Shown: positions 11,402 through 24,653, counted from the stretch's first letter. The stretch: DNA of 64,000 nt from Zingiber officinale (GCF_018446385.1 NC_055990.1:29287891-29351890), one strand, 5' to 3'. The notes: a model not told the origin generated them from the sequence alone. Translations and numbers: made by a program.

Positions 11402-13480
11402 GGCGGTAAGTTAGATTATATGTGACTCATAATTTTTTGTCTGAATTATTTTTAATCAATATATTCACATTGTAGGTATGGATGAGTGAGCACGTCCGTT
11501 TCATTAATCCAAAGCATCCTAAAGTATTTCCTAGAATCAATTGATGGAGCTGGCCTAACTATCACGTTGGCACAGAAAAAAAGATGGTAGACCATGTGAC
11601 CGATGAGAAAATTGTTGTAGATTTAATTCTAACAGAGACTGAACTAATTTTGGTACCAAATTGGTTTCCTCCAACTCAAGGACCTGATATATTAGGCCAA
11701 AGTTCTTCACATCAGGGTCAATAAGGTATATTGCATTGCCTAGAGAGTTTCAATTACACTAAGTGCAAGGAAAAGACAGAACATATTGAAAAGTTAAAGC
11801 AACAACTAAATATTGTTGTTCAAAGTTTGGAGGATGTTAAAGGGAGATGGCCACGACCATAAATAAAAAGGATAATCTCTTATCAACAAAAGATAAGATA
11901 ATTGTTGATGCTGAAAGGGAAATCAAAGAGGTCTAAACTAAGCTACAGTTGAAGGAATCTGAAGACGCACAAGCAGCCCCTATCACGGATAAAGAGGTCA
12001 TACCACCAACACATACAAGAATAAAGAGGTTAGCCACAAAGGGTGTGAGGCCTCTACCATCAACATTTGACCAAGGGCCCAAAGGAAAGAGAACTGATAG
12101 AAAAGTTATATTTGAAGGTAAGAGGAAAGGCAAAGAGATTGTTCAACATGTAGATCCAGTAGCTAATGTCACATCAACTGTAAGTTCTACTATTTCATCA
12201 AGTCAACAAATCAAATGTACTCATCTTCAAGAAGTCTAAAATCAAATATTGAAGGTAGGGTTTTAAGCCATATTAAGATAGAATAAGGATGAATAAATAG
12301 GGTGTGAAAAACATACTCATCTTTTAATCCTCAATGACATTTTTGTCTATGAATTTGGTCAGCAAGTGAAGACAGCTTTCAAGAAGAATAAAAACATATT
12401 TATAGCAGATGTATTATTGAAGATTAGTCAATTAAAGTATGTTGGTAGCGTAGTTGCATCATTATGTAAAACATTAATGAATTATGAAGTTTAATAATAT
12501 TAATAGTGAAAAACTATTACTATGTTTTGGTTGTTCAGAAAGGGTTACGACGCTTCCAATTTGGTCCAACTCAATTTTCTCACTTGATATGGAAGATTTA
12601 TTTACATTGTTTGATTGGACTCAGTGGACACATGGTGATTGCATCAATGCATATTTTTCAATTATCGCACATGAAGCCAAAAACTATGGAAAATCATACT
12701 TGTCATCCATCTTTTGTGGGGTTTCCTTTGCTGTAAGTATTTGAGTACCATAAATCAGCTAATTTATTATTTCTTGACTTTAGTCTTTAAATGAAATGGA
12801 CCTTGTTTACATAGAATATGTTTGAGATGATGAAAGAAGAAGTCTTGCAACAAACTTGTCAAACTGATGAATATGGAGCCGTTAAATATATCTTCTGTCC
12901 GCTCAATAACAAAGATGATCATTGACATCTAATGGTCATCGACATGGAAGAAGATCTATTCATTCATTATAACTCTCTCAGACATACAGACAATTACATT
13001 GCTGCATTTGAAACAACTATAAATATTAAGTTATATATATTTGACACATTAAGTTGTTGATATGTATTGATTAGTAATATCATTTACGTGTAGGTGGAGT
13101 TTTTTAAAGGTATGGGCAGCTTATACTTTGAAATGTGGCATCAAGGACTACAACATATTTCGTTTAGAGAGTTTAAAACGATTCAAGTAGATGGCCTAAC
13201 ACAAAGCAATTCGTAAGTAATTGTCTACCACCTGTAAATTTCTTGAATGCAAATGATTCTTACCTACTTAAAAAATTTATCTTGCAGGTTAGATTGTGCC
13301 TTTTTTGTAATGCACTATGTGGAGAGTCTGATGTTTAAGAGATCAACCGCATTTAGGCAAACTCAAATTAAATCTTATAGATTTAGAGTTGGACATAAAA
13401 TTATGACAAACAAAAACTGGATCCAGCAAGTGTGGTTCTTGTATATATGCATAATTCAATATATATATAAGTAAAAAATT
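11402..13480 (+). pseudogene. C-terminal part of the KI-MULE gene with Ulp1 (C48) protease domain
   Basis: About 11475-11560 encodes a segment with FPRIN*WSWPNYHVG, resembling the end of the DUF1985/mobile-domain region. A basic linker ORF at 11949-12239 follows (many K/R and a GPKGKR run). Exon-like pieces at 12484-12744, about 12820-13025 and about 13290-13400 make up a C48 domain: HLMVIDMEEDLFIHYNSL holds the catalytic His and Asp, and RLDCAFFVMHYVESL holds the catalytic Cys block. Introns are likely between them (for example AG before 13288). In-frame stops at about 11542 and between D and H near 12924 argue that it is inactive. It continues the piece ending near 2290. Confidence 0.65.
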
Positions 13481-13540
13481 GTTGTTATATTAAAAAGTTT
13501 GATGTTGTGTTAAAAAAATGGTTTGTATCTAATTGTGATA

Positions 13541-13815
13541 TCATATTTTCCATACGCGGCCCAAGTTGGGCCTGATATTTTCCATATCATGCCCAGTGTG
13601 GGCTTGATATTTTCTCATATAAGACCCACATTGTGCATGATATTTCCCCATATCAAGCCCATGCTCTGGGTGAAAATTATCATAAGATTTAATCACCTTC
13701 AGAGAGATCAAAATCAAGAATCACAGTGGGCCTGATATGGAAAATATCTTGGGCTTGATATGGAAAATATCAGGCTCACCGTTGGGCCCGATATGGCACC
13801 ATATCAGGCCCACGC
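13541..13815. repeat. Palindrome array (GGGCCTGATAT family)
   Basis: At least ten GGCCTGATAT or ATATCAGGCCC half-sites occur here, many as dyads with a GGAAA spacer. A 65-bp piece of the adjoining U2 unit is duplicated within the array at about 13670-13735. Confidence 0.75.
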
Positions 13816-14051
13816 TCTGGCTAAAAATTATCATAAGATTAGACCGCCTCCAGAGAGATCAAAATCAACAATAGACGGCACCGTTGGAGTCCTTGATGCA
13901 TGTGAAAGCCACAAGAATTGATTTATGTGCAATCTGACCTCTCTAGGTCCATCAGTGAATTTTGACCAAAATCCACTTATGAACCTAGAGAGGTCTGATT
14001 TCACCAAACTATCAATGAATGGAAAGGGTTGAGTGAGGAGAAGGTAGATAT
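13815..14051 (+). repeat. U2 repeat unit (left half of the split U2-U1 pair)
   Basis: This segment is closely matched at 28696-28950 and more weakly at 32962-33218. It carries its own inverted pair, in which ACCTCTCTAGGTCCATCAGTG is echoed in reverse complement about 60 nt later. Its junction with U1 was split by the copia insertion at 14052; the intact junction is at about 28935. Confidence 0.75.
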
Positions 14052-15299
14052 TGTTGGATCGAATGAGTGCGATAGAGGGGGGGGGGGAGTGAATATTGCG
14101 TTTTTAAAATTTTCCTTTTACTCGTTAAAAATAAAGTCGTGTAGCGGAAAAATAAAGAACAGTTCAGTTACTTGGTTCGGAGCCTAGGTCGACTCCTACT
14201 CCAAGTCCCGCGATCCTTGACCGCATCGATGGACAATCCACTAATACTCTTCTTTCCAAAAAAATCTCGGAAAGAAGCAGTGCGTACAATATGCAAGATA
14301 GTAACATCCTACTATTTTGTAAGATTTTAAGTACAATGCAAGCTTTTCTAAAATAAAATATACCGACAAAGATTTACGATGAAGCTTGGTCGGCCCTTCT
14401 GGATGGAGCAGCTTGCGAGTCATAGATCAGTACCAGAAGCTTGCACAGAGATGATTTTCGAAGTAGAACAGCGTTGTCTTTAGCCTCGGACCTCGAGCTC
14501 TCTTTTATAAGAATCATCAATGTTCGGTCGATCGATCCCTAGATTCGGTCGATCGAACCAGCTCCCTTCCTTCTTGGCTGAGATCCGATGTTGATTCGAT
14601 CTTCAGTAATTAATGACCATTAAGGGTTCGGTAGACTGATCCCTTTGTTCGATCGACCGAACGGGCTCCTTCCCTGTTCGTCAAGATTTGCTGAGATTCG
14701 CATTTATTGTGCCTTTAATGATTGATCGTTCGATCGACTGATCCTCTGGTTCAGTCGACCGATCAGGTCATAACCTGTAAAACAGTGTTAGACAAAGTAT
14801 CCCTACAACACAAAGGTTAGCACAGTAATATATAATGCATGAGTAATATTAGATAGTAGAACCTGTTTTGATCTTAACTTGGAAACCTTCTCGGTTTCTT
14901 CAGTTGGATCAGCGACCTTAGGTTGTTCTCTTCAAGAACTTGACCTCTCTTTCGCTCCTCTAATTGTTTACCTCAACCTACCTGCCAAACATTGATCCTC
15001 CAGATCTTGTTTGGACTTTTCACTTAGCCTTGATCGGCTTGCCAAGACTTTTCTTTCGACATTCGGTCCTCCAGACCTCTCAATCACACTGCCGAGCGTC
15101 AGGTCCTCTCGACCCACTTGGACTTTCACCTGGGTTCCACGATCTGCTAAGACTTTTCCTGCCTAGCCTCCAGCTAGGTCTTTCCCAGTTGAGAAAATAA
15201 CCTGCACACTTAGTTAACTTGTTAGATCACAATAAACTTAACTTGAACCTTTGGCAACATCAAAACTCAGGTTTGATTTTGGTGCAACTTGCACCAACA
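14052..15299 (-). repeat. Copia LTR, left copy (3' LTR of the element)
   Basis: This 1248-bp copy begins TGTTGGATCG and ends TTGCACCAACA. It has a run of G residues near 14079-14090 and several copies of a CGATCGACCGA-type palindrome at about 14520-14770. Compared with the right copy it lacks about 95 bp near 14768, probably by recombination between the short palindromic repeats. The two copies are visibly diverged, so the insertion is not recent. Confidence 0.9.
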
Positions 15300-16386
15300 A
15301 TCTCTCCTTTTTTGATGTTTGACAACCAAGGTTCAAAGTTAAGTTAAAAAGTACAAAAATAAACAAGCATTTTTAATTTACACTCTCCCCTTGAGTTGAA
15401 CAACTTCCCCTAAATTCACTATCTCTCCCCCTTTGACACACATCAAAAATAGGGGAAGCTAATATAGAGAATTAAAGTATAAGTTTGATAAAAATATTAG
15501 AGTGAACAACTCTTTAAAAATATGGAAAGTTATAGATTGTGAAAACAAGATCTAAATACCTTTTAAAATTTTAAGGTAAGGAATTGAAAAATATGTCGAA
15601 AGTAAAAGTTTGAAAGAGAATGAGTTTAAGGTATTGAATTTGAAAAAATCGTAAAGTAAAAGTATGAAAGATTTGAAGAGTATAAATTTTCTTAAAATAT
15701 AGCAAGGTTATAGTTATTCTATGAAAATAATTTGGAACATTGGAGTGCAAAGTTTAAAATTTTAACAAAGTTAATATTTTGAAAATTTGGTAAAGTAACG
15801 CTTTAGATAAAAAAAAATTAGAAAATTTTAGTAAAGATAAAATTTTTGAGAAATTACTTAAGGAAATAAATTTGAATAAACTTTTCTAAATTCATAAACT
15901 CCCCCTAAAATTTATAACTCCTAAAAGTCCAAGCATGGGTTAAGAAAAGAAAGTTCTTATGGTGAAATGACCAACCTTCGTACAAAGCTAACTACCACAA
16001 GATAGAAGCTATTGACTTAGGTTAGTCAATTTGAGCATTTGGGACTAACTAGGTTGTCACTAGCTAGGAAACTTAAATTGATCAATGTTCGTTGTTTAAA
16101 GCCTAGATTTATAGTGATGCACTAACATAAGCATATGAAATCTTAGGCTAAGTTCTAAGCATCCCACCCAATCTAGGTTGTACAAGCAAGGGATCCTACT
16201 GTGTTTGTGAGATGTTGGCTTCTAAAACTATAGGATCATGCAATTCTATGATAGGATCTAGGATACTCCAGAAAGATAAAAATATTTTGAAAGAATTTTG
16301 GAAAATAAAATTTTGAAAGGGGAAAGTTTACAAAATTAAATTTGAAAAACTACTAAGTAACATTTTTCAAAAACATGTTAAGAAGC
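15300..16386. other. Copia non-coding region with polypurine tract
   Basis: No coding sequence is seen. On the minus strand the run AAAAAAGGAGAGATT immediately before the LTR (about 15300-15316) is the polypurine tract. The rest is AT-rich with no recognised feature. Confidence 0.7.
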
Positions 16387-17640
16387 CTACTCTATAAAAC
16401 ACATCCCTAATTGGCTTCTTAAGTTACTAAATTCAGCTTCAGGTAATGGTTTAGTAAAAATATCAGCTAAGTTTGATTTTGATTCAATATAGTGAAGTTT
16501 AATATTTCCTTTGGAGACATGATCCCTTATGAAATGATGTTTAACTTCTATATGTTTAGTCCTAGAGCGATGTACTGGATTTTTAGTCAGATTTATAGAA
16601 CTTATATTATCAATGTAAGTTTTTACATTCTTATATTCAAGATTAAAGTCTTTTAAGGCATGGGACATCCATAGCAATTGAGCTACGCATTCGCCTATTG
16701 CTATGTATTTGGCTTCAGTGGTAGATAAGGCAACACAATGTTGCTTACGACTAAACCAACTAACTAAAGATGATCCTAGCAATTGACATCCTCCACTAGT
16801 AGTCTTTTGGTCTAACTTACACCTGGCATAATCCAAATCAGAATATCCAACTAAGTAAAATTGTGATGTTCTAGGATACCACATTCCTACATTAATGGTT
16901 CCTTTTACATATTTAATAATTCTTTTAACCAAAGATAAATGGGACTCTTTTGCATAAGTTTGATAGCAGGCACACATACTTATTGCAAATAAAATGTCAG
17001 GTCTGCTTGCAGTTAAGTAGAGTAGGCTACCTATCATGCTTCGATAATATTTTAAGTCAACTGATTTACCATTTTTGTCACTATCTAGATTAATATTACT
17101 GCCCATAGGTGTTTTAATTTCTTTTGAGTTTTCCATACCAAATTTTCTAAGTAGGTCCTTTGTGTATTTAGATTGATGTACATAGTTACCATCTTTAGTT
17201 TGTTTGATTTGAAGGCCCAAAAATAGTTTAATTCACCAACCAAACTCATTTCAAATTCATTTTCCATTAAAGTTACAAATTCTTTTAAGAATTTTGAGTT
17301 GGTTGAACCAAATATTATATCATCTAGATAGACCTGAGCTATGAAAATGTTAGAATTAAGGGTTTTAATGAAAAGTGTAGGGCCAATTTAACCTTCTTTA
17401 AACCCTTTCGATTTTAAAAAGATAGACAGTCTTTCATACCAGGCCCTAGGTGCTTGTTTCAAATCATATAATGCCTTTTTTAGTTTAAAAACATAGTTTG
17501 GGTTTTCGAGATCTTCAAAACCAGGTGGTTGACTTACGTAAACTTCTTCTTTAATTTGCCCATTTAAGAAAGTAGATTTAACATCCATTTGGTATAGTTT
17601 GAATACTTTATATGCCGCGTAGGCTAGCAACATTCTAATT
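16387..17640 (-). pseudogene. Copia reverse transcriptase and RNase H
   Basis: Reverse transcriptase motifs are in 17388-17633 (QMDVKSTFLNG and LKKALYDLKQAPRAWYERL). The catalytic box reads YLDDIIFGSTN near 17308-17340, where YVDD is usual. RNase H lies in 16387-17220 with TSGGCQLLG, STTEAKYIA and the C-terminal NLADIFTKPLP, all copia hallmarks. A stop and frameshifts around 17270-17390 split the domain. The product would copy element RNA to DNA, but this copy is probably inactive. Confidence 0.9.
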
Positions 17641-19385
17641 GATTCAAGTCTAGCTACTAGGGCATAAGTCTCGTCGTAATCTAGTCCTTCGACTTGACTA
17701 AACCCTTTGGCAACTAGTCGGAATTGTTCCGTATGATTTTTCCGAGATCATCTAATTTATTTCGAAACACCCATTTGGTATTAATGACTGTCTTTCCTTT
17801 TGGTGGAGGGACTAGATCCCAAACCTGATTTCTTTCAAATTGACCTAACTCTTCTTGCATCGCAATTACCCAATCGGGCTCTAACAATGCATCATTAATG
17901 GTTTTAGGTTCAATTTTGGATATTAGTGATATTTGACTTAAGTTTCTAAAGGCTGATCTTGTTTGAACCCTTAATTCAGGATTACCTATGATTTGGTCAA
18001 TCGAATGATTAGGGTTTGATTTTAAAATTCGTGGATTAGAATTTTCAAGTTGTTTGCTTTGTGTTAATCGATCCTCTTCCTCTTGATTAGTTGAGCCTAG
18101 TTGAGTAATAGTTAAGATATTACTTTCATCAAAAGTTACATTGATGGTTTCTTCAATTTTCAAAGTAGTCTTGTTATAAACCCTATAGGCTCTGCTTGTA
18201 GATGAATAACCAAGAAAAATTCCTTGTTGAGTCCTTGAAGTGAATTTCCCTAAGTAATCTTTAAGGGTTAAAATATGCACATTACATCCAAATACTTTAA
18301 AATAGTTTATGTTAGGAATTTTATTACAAAAAATTTCATAAGATGTTTTATTTTGACTTTTGTTAATTATAACTCTATTTTGGACCTAACAAGCTGTATT
18401 AATAGCTTCAACCCAAAAATATTTAGGTAAATTATATTCATTTAACATTGTTCTTGCAGCTTCTTGTAAAGTTCTATTTTTGCATTCTACTAGGCCATTT
18501 TGTTGTGGAGTTTTTAGGCATGAAAATTCATGGTGATAACCATTTTCTAAGTAAAAATTAGTAAATATTGATTTTTGAATTCCCCTCCATTATCACTTCT
18601 AATTTTCTTAATATTAATTTCTTTTTCATTTTCTATTTGTTTGTAGAAATTTCTAAATGTCACAAAAGTTTCAATTTTATTAGATAAGAATTTAACTCAA
18701 GTGTATTTCGAATAATCATCAATAATTACTAAGCAGTAAAGGCTTCCCTTTAGTGATTTTATATCATGAGAGTCAAATAAATCTAAATATAAGAGTTCAA
18801 GTATTTTATTAGTTCTATTTTGATTAGTTAATTTATGATTTGATTTAATTTATTTTCCTTGTTGACAAGAATTACAAAACTTATTTTCAGGATTTCCTAA
18901 TTTTGGTAGACCCTTAACTAATCCATTTTTGTTTAATTTTAGTAAATTCCTAATATGGGTGTGAGCTAGTCTTCTATGTCACAACCATGTATCTTCTTGA
19001 TGTGTTAAAAAAACACTTTGGTAATATTTTAGGTAGATTAATTGAGTATATATTTTTTATCTCTAAATCCTTTTAGCAATACTTTAGTTGAATCATTGTA
19101 ACTTATTAAACATTCAGAAGAAACAAATTTGACCTTAAATCCTGAATCATATAATTGATTTATACTAAGCAAATTATAATGAAAATGTTTAACAGGTAAA
19201 CCCCTTTTAATTGATATATTAGATTGTAATTGAATTTTACCTATACCAATTACCTTTAATTTGCCATTGTTTTCAAAGGCAACTGATCCCAAGTTTTTGA
19301 ACTTGATATTGGTAAATTTATGTTGATCACCAGTCATATGTCTGGAGCAGTCACTATCCAAGATCCATTTATCCGGAGCTTTGAA
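17641..19385 (-). pseudogene. Copia protease, GAG-pre-integrase and integrase
   Basis: Reading down the minus strand from 19385: the aspartic protease motif appears as LDSDCSRHM (19361-19038 frame), where LDSGCSRHM is normal, so the Gly after the catalytic Asp-Ser is lost. The GAG-pre-integrase zinc segment with HRRLAHTHI and CNSCQQGK follows near 18860-18990. The integrase core follows (DDYSKYT near 18720) with many stops. ORF 17714-18280 covers the integrase C-terminal part and the linker into RT (WVIAMQEEL, VINTKWVFRNK). Confidence 0.85.
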
Positions 19386-19479
19386 TTCTTACACAAAACG
19401 TAGGATTTAAACCAAAGCTTGGTTAAAGGATGAATATAATTAAGCGGGTAAATTTTCAGACTTTTGTGTTATATTGTTG

Positions 19480-20700
19480 ATTTAGTTGTATTAATATAAT
19501 ACTTGGGTTGAATTATGTTTTAATGTTATTTAGTGTAGTTTGAAATTAATTTAGTTAAGTTTGAAATTAATTTAATTAAGTTTTTAAATTATGTTTATAA
19601 TTAAGTTTATTAATTAAGTTTTAAAATAATTTTAATTAAGTTTTTAATCAAGTTTTAAAATACTTTTTAATTAAGTTTTAAAATAATTAAGTTTCAAAAA
19701 TCATTAAGCTTTTAAAATGATTTTTAAGTTAAGTTTTTAATTAAGTTTTAAAATACTTTTTAATTAAGTTTTAAAATAATTTTTAATAATTAAGTTTTAA
19801 AATAATTAAGTTTTTTAAAATAATTAAGTTTTTTAAATGATTTTTAAGTTAAGTTTTAAAATAAATTTTAATAATTAAGTTTTTCTTAAAAAATAATTAT
19901 GTCTTTAAAATAATTAAGTTTTTAAAATGATTTTTAAGTTAAGTTTTTAATTAAGTTTGAAAATACTTTTTAATTAAGTTTTTTTTAAATAATTAAGACT
20001 TTAAAATAATTAAGTTTTTAAAATGATTTTTAAGTTAAGTTTTTAATTAAGTTTTAAAATAATTTTTAATAATTAAGTTTTAAAATAATTACGTTTTTTT
20101 AAAAAAATAATAATTAAGTCTTTAAAATAATTAAGTCTTTAAAATAATTAAGTTTTTAAAATGATTTTTAAGTTAAGTTTTTAATTAAGTTTTAAAATAC
20201 TTTTTAATTAAGTTTTAAAATAATTTTTAATAATTAAGTTTCTTAAAAAAATAATTAAGTCTTTAAAATAATTAAGTTTTTAATATGTTTTTTAATTAAA
20301 TTTTTTAATTAAGTTTTAAAAATGTTTTTAATTAAATTTTTAATTAAGTTTTAAAATACTTTTTAATTAAATTTTAAAATAATTAAGTTTTTAAAATGTT
20401 TTTTAATTAAGTTTTAAAATACTTTTTAATTAAGTTTTAAAATAATTAAGTTTTTAAAATGATTTTTAAGTTAAGTTTAAATACTTTTTAATTAGGTTTT
20501 AAAATAATTAAGTTTTTAAAATGTTTTTAATTAAGTTTTAAAATACTTTTTAATTAAGTTTTAAAATAATTGAGTTTTTAAAATGATTTTTAAGTTAAGT
20601 TTAAAATACTTTTTAATTAAGTTTTTAATTTTTTTAATTAAGTTTTAAAATAATTAAGTTTTTTAAAATATTTTTTTAATTAAGTTTTTAATTTGAATTT
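19480..20700. repeat. 1.2 kb AT-rich array of TTAATTAAGTTTTAAAAT-type units in copia
   Basis: Dozens of variable units combine TTAATTAAG, TTTTAAAATAATTAAG and AAATGATTTTTAAG, with almost no G or C beyond one G per unit. It lies between the end of gag-like sequence (about 21100) and the protease, where coding sequence is normally continuous. All frames contain stops. It looks like an expanded minisatellite. Confidence 0.85.
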
Positions 20701-20899
20701 GAAAAAGGTTATTGAACGCATGTTAGATTCAAACTTAACTTTGGGTTAATCAAACATGTTTCCTAAGGATAAGTTTTCAGTTCAGTGGCGAGACATATGA
20801 CCTTCTTATATATCAACGGTGGACCACTTGCTGAATACTTTCCAAAATAGTTCTGCCAAAAAACTTAATACTAAGTTGTGGTCTAACTAGCCCATGTTT

Positions 20900-21510
20900 G
20901 ACTGGGGTAGCTTCGGTCAGATCTGTTAAGTCTAGTGCATCAGGTAGAATACACAAGATTCAGCCTAGACATGCATTAGAAAAAGCTTCCTTAACGTACT
21001 ATCATCCCAATCCATTCCAATGCTATGTTGTAGGGTTTGGTAAACCTTTTTAACTGACCGTTCTAAGCAGAAAGTAAACCTAATCCTAAGTGTGTAAGAT
21101 TAATTAATCATGTTGGTTGAACTATTTTTCTATTTGCTCCCCCTGAGTCATAGCTTAGATATGGTCTATCTAAGTAATGAATCTGACTTTTAGGGATCAA
21201 GTAGAGATTTGGTTTAATTGGTTTGGTTAAATATTTTATTTGGACTCATGCTTGGACTTGACTTCTAACATTTTGACTAATTAATGACAAATATAGTTTG
21301 TTTGTTTGATTTGGTTTATAGCCAAGTCCTGATTTGTCGTACACGGCCCGTTGCGATCCAAGTACCATATTTAGACACTTGGATCACAGTTTGAACTTTT
21401 CCAATATTTTCTTGAGTCGCTCAGCTTGACCTTTCAAGTTGGAATTTTCTTCCTCAAGTTTTGCAACTTGAGTTGAAGTTTCGACTTGAACTTGGTTAGT
21501 CAAGTCGCTC
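20900..21510 (-). pseudogene. Downstream part of the copia gag region (coiled-coil tail)
   Basis: On the minus strand, 21515-21390 encodes a heptad-rich segment (VAKLEEENSNLKGQAERLKK). After a stop, GSQRAVYDKSGLGYKPN follows near 21300-21365, a segment typical of long copia gag proteins. The nested LTR element at 21516 separates it from the CCHC part of gag at 25593-26804. Stops occur throughout. Confidence 0.6.
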
Positions 21511-21515
21511 AAGTT

Positions 21516-22433
21516 TGTTGGACCCCGTGGTTGTTTTGATGTGATCAACCAAGTTGGTTAGGTCCTGCTTTGTGTTTGATCCCTGTGTCTGAGTGTGCAG
21601 GAGCTTAGGAGCGCAGGAAGTCGAGCGGAAGACGCGGCTAGCGAGAAGGACGGCACGGGAAGAGAGCCGACGGGCTCGGTACGTCCGAAGGACGAGAGAG
21701 CTGCGGAAGAGTACACTGGTGGACGAGAAGAACGTGTGCAGCGTTTGAGGGATGTTAAGCCGGGGATGAAGGCTGCTCGAGAAGAAGGCAGAGAATTGGG
21801 TTCAGGTGAATCCTATTTCGGTTGGCCGCAATCACCTAAAAGAACGGAGCTTCGGAAGTTGAAACAAAGAAGTAACTGAGCTAGAAAATCTGCTCAAGGC
21901 ACCTTCATCATGGCTTGAAGGCGCCTTCAAGGCTTGATGAAGGCACCTTCAACTGGTCAAAAGTGACCGTTTGTAGGCTTGATGAAGGCACCTTTAACTG
22001 GTCAAAAGTGACCGTTTGTGCGCGGATAGAGTTTTATCCGCTGACTCGGTTGGAGGCGCCTTAGACCTCTATTGGAGGCGCCTTGGACCTCCGAGATAGA
22101 CTTTCCAGGGGCTATAAAAGGACCCCTGGAGCTAGGAATTAAACATCAACTCAGTATTCAACTCTGTAATCAATTCCTAGCAACTAGTGAATATTCTAAG
22201 TGTGTAAAAAGGCTTCTCTGCCTACAGTGAAGGAGACTTTGCTAGTGCGATCTTCGACTGCCTTGGATTAACAACCATCTTGGTTGTAACCAAGTTAAAC
22301 TTCGGTCTCCTCTTTTATTTCTGTTTTAATTTTATTATTGTTGCTGTATTTTTGAGTTGAAAGCTTTGAGGAGGGTATAGGTTAATTTTGCAGGCAATTC
22401 ACCCCCCTCTTGCAGGCCTCCGCTGCACCAACA
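21516..22433 (+). repeat. 5' LTR of the nested gag-only element
   Basis: It contains several copies of AAGGCGCCTT-like palindromes (about 21900-22085). GGGGCTATAAAAGGACCCC (22108-22126) is a convincing TATA box inside a short dyad, so transcription probably starts about 30 bp downstream. Confidence 0.88.
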
Positions 22434-22495
22434 ATTGGTATCAGAGCCAGACCGCCTCAGAAGGACTAACCACCGACTGAAGCACAACGATCAAG

Positions 22496-23690
22496 ATGAT
22501 GGCCGGAGCAAATATTCATCCCCTGAAGTTTAACGGAGACTTCGCGACGTGGAAACGCCGGATGGAGGTATTTTTCAAGACAGAATTTGATATTTGTTTA
22601 ATCATGAAATATGGCTATGTAGTTCCAAAAGACAAAGAAGAATTCAACTGGACAAAGAAAGAGCAGGCAGAATTCGTGGCCAACGGAAAGGCGGAATTCC
22701 ACCTACTCAGCGTGTTGCCGCCCCAGGAGGTAAGTCGGATCGGGAGCTACGATTTCGCTAAAGACCTCTAGGACAAATTCCTAGAGCTTCACGAATGTAC
22801 CTTGGAAGCTAAGCTAGCGAGGCGCGACATCCTCCGGACCCAGTTAACGAACCTTCGGATGAACGGCGGCGAGAAGGTAGTGCAACTCCAAGCAAGAATT
22901 AAGGAGCTAATAACTCAACTAAGCAATCTTGGAGAAGAAGTATCGAACCGGGACTCGATACGATACGCGCTCAACGCCTTCTCCAGAACTCCAGAATGGG
23001 CGTCCTTAGTAGATGCGTACTACATCTCTAAGAACTTCGAGGTAAGTACTTTAGAAAATTTATTTTCAACTTTTGAACTTCACGAATCTCAAGTTGCAGA
23101 GTCCAGTGGAGTAGTGAAGACTAGTCAGAACATTTCCCTAAAGGCAAGATCAAATTACTCTGACTCCGAAGCCTCAATCGACCAATCGGAAGCGGCACTA
23201 CTGTTAAAGCGTTTCAATAAGTTTTCTAATTCTAATAAATTTAGATCGCAGACAAAGAGGCATCAACAAAGAAAAAGAACGGTTCGTTGTTATAACTGCA
23301 ATGAAGAAGGGCACATCAAAGATGACTGCCAAAATTAAAGAAAATGGAGAAAGAGAAGGAAAAGACAAAGTACAAGAAACCAGAATCCTCCAAACACATG
23401 AACCTGAAGGCCACTTGGTCAGATTCGTCTTCTTTCGAATCAGACGTAGAAGCCTTCTCTGGGTTAGCACTAATGGCTAACCATCAGCTGGAAGAAGAGT
23501 CAAGCTCATAAATGACTATAGATGAAGGGGGAGGAACTTCAGACGAAGAAAGCGACGATGAAGGGGGAGCATCACCGAGTCAGGTAAGTCAGGTACGTAA
23601 TCTAACCCCTACACAATCGTTTCAATTTATTGAATTTTTTTCTAAAGATTTATTCAAATTAGAAAATAAAATGCTGAATTGAAATTGAAC
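22496..23690 (+). pseudogene. Copia-type gag of the nested element, CCHC zinc knuckle
   Basis: The reading frame starts at 22496 with a segment typical of the UBN2/gag family (LKFNGDFATWKRRME). A TAG at 22769-22771, where related proteins have Trp, splits it from the continuation at 22772-23338. That continuation ends with CYNCNEEGHIKDDC, a CCHC nucleocapsid knuckle. A frameshift follows, but acidic Ser/Glu-rich gag-tail sequence continues to about 23690. The role would be virus-like particle assembly and RNA packaging. One stop plus one frameshift suggest a young but disabled copy. Confidence 0.85.
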
Positions 23691-24653
23691 CTAGCAAAAG
23701 CATGTCCACTAGAAATGTATGATAATCTAAAAATAGAAAATAAAAAATTAAAAGTTGAAATTGAGAAATTGAAGAATAATGATGCATGCTTAAATAAATT
23801 TCTAAAATCAAAATTAAGAATTTATGGAAAATTGAATTGGTATATTAGAAAAACATCAGGGGCAACTTAGGAAAGTCCCCAGAAATTATGTACCCCCTAA
23901 ATTTTTGAATAATCCTGTATGAAGGAGCCTCTATTGGGTTCCAAAATCTATGCTAAATTAATTTTTTTAAGGCTTTCAGAAGAAAAATTAAACGTTAAAA
24001 TTTCTTTATGAAGGTTTGTCTAAGGAAGTGGTTGTTGCTTCAATAACCAAGAAGACCTAGTGCCTCGCCACGACTTGGAAGCTGAAATATTGAAATAAAA
24101 TGTTTATTAACTTTCTGAAAAAGTATTAAAACTAGAACTAAATAATGCTTTGAAAGTTTTTCAAATATTTTTTGGAAAATTCTAAAAATCCATTTTTACT
24201 TAGAAATTATTTTTTAAAAAAATTCTAAAAATTCAGTTTAATTAGAATTTTTTTTTTGGAAAACTTTAAAAATTCATTTTTGCTTAGATATTTTTGAAAA
24301 AATTCATCTTGCTTAGAAAATTTTCTAACTTAAAAATTTGCTAAATATTTTTTTATATCATATTCTTCTATTATAACCCCATTTTTGTTGTGATCAAAGG
24401 GGGAGAGAAAGGTACAAGTTTAGGGGAAGAGATTTTTTTTAGAGAATTTTTTTTCAAAACTCTGAGTCTTAAAAATATTTTTTATTTGTTTTTTTTTTAA
24501 ATTCTGTTTAAACTCTTAATTAAGTAGTTGTAATTTTATTTATTGCAAACTTATGCTTAACATGTCAGTTTAATAATTTTCTTTAAAAATTACTATTTGT
24601 CTATTTTTACCCTGACTTGAACTTGGGTTGATGCACATCAAAAAGGGGGAGAT
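23691..24653 (+). other. Non-coding interior and polypurine tract of the nested element
   Basis: A short K/E/N-rich ORF (23679-23870) probably continues the gag coiled-coil tail in a new frame. From about 23900 the sequence is AT-rich with long T and A runs and no pol motifs. It ends at the purine tract beside the 3' LTR. Confidence 0.7.
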
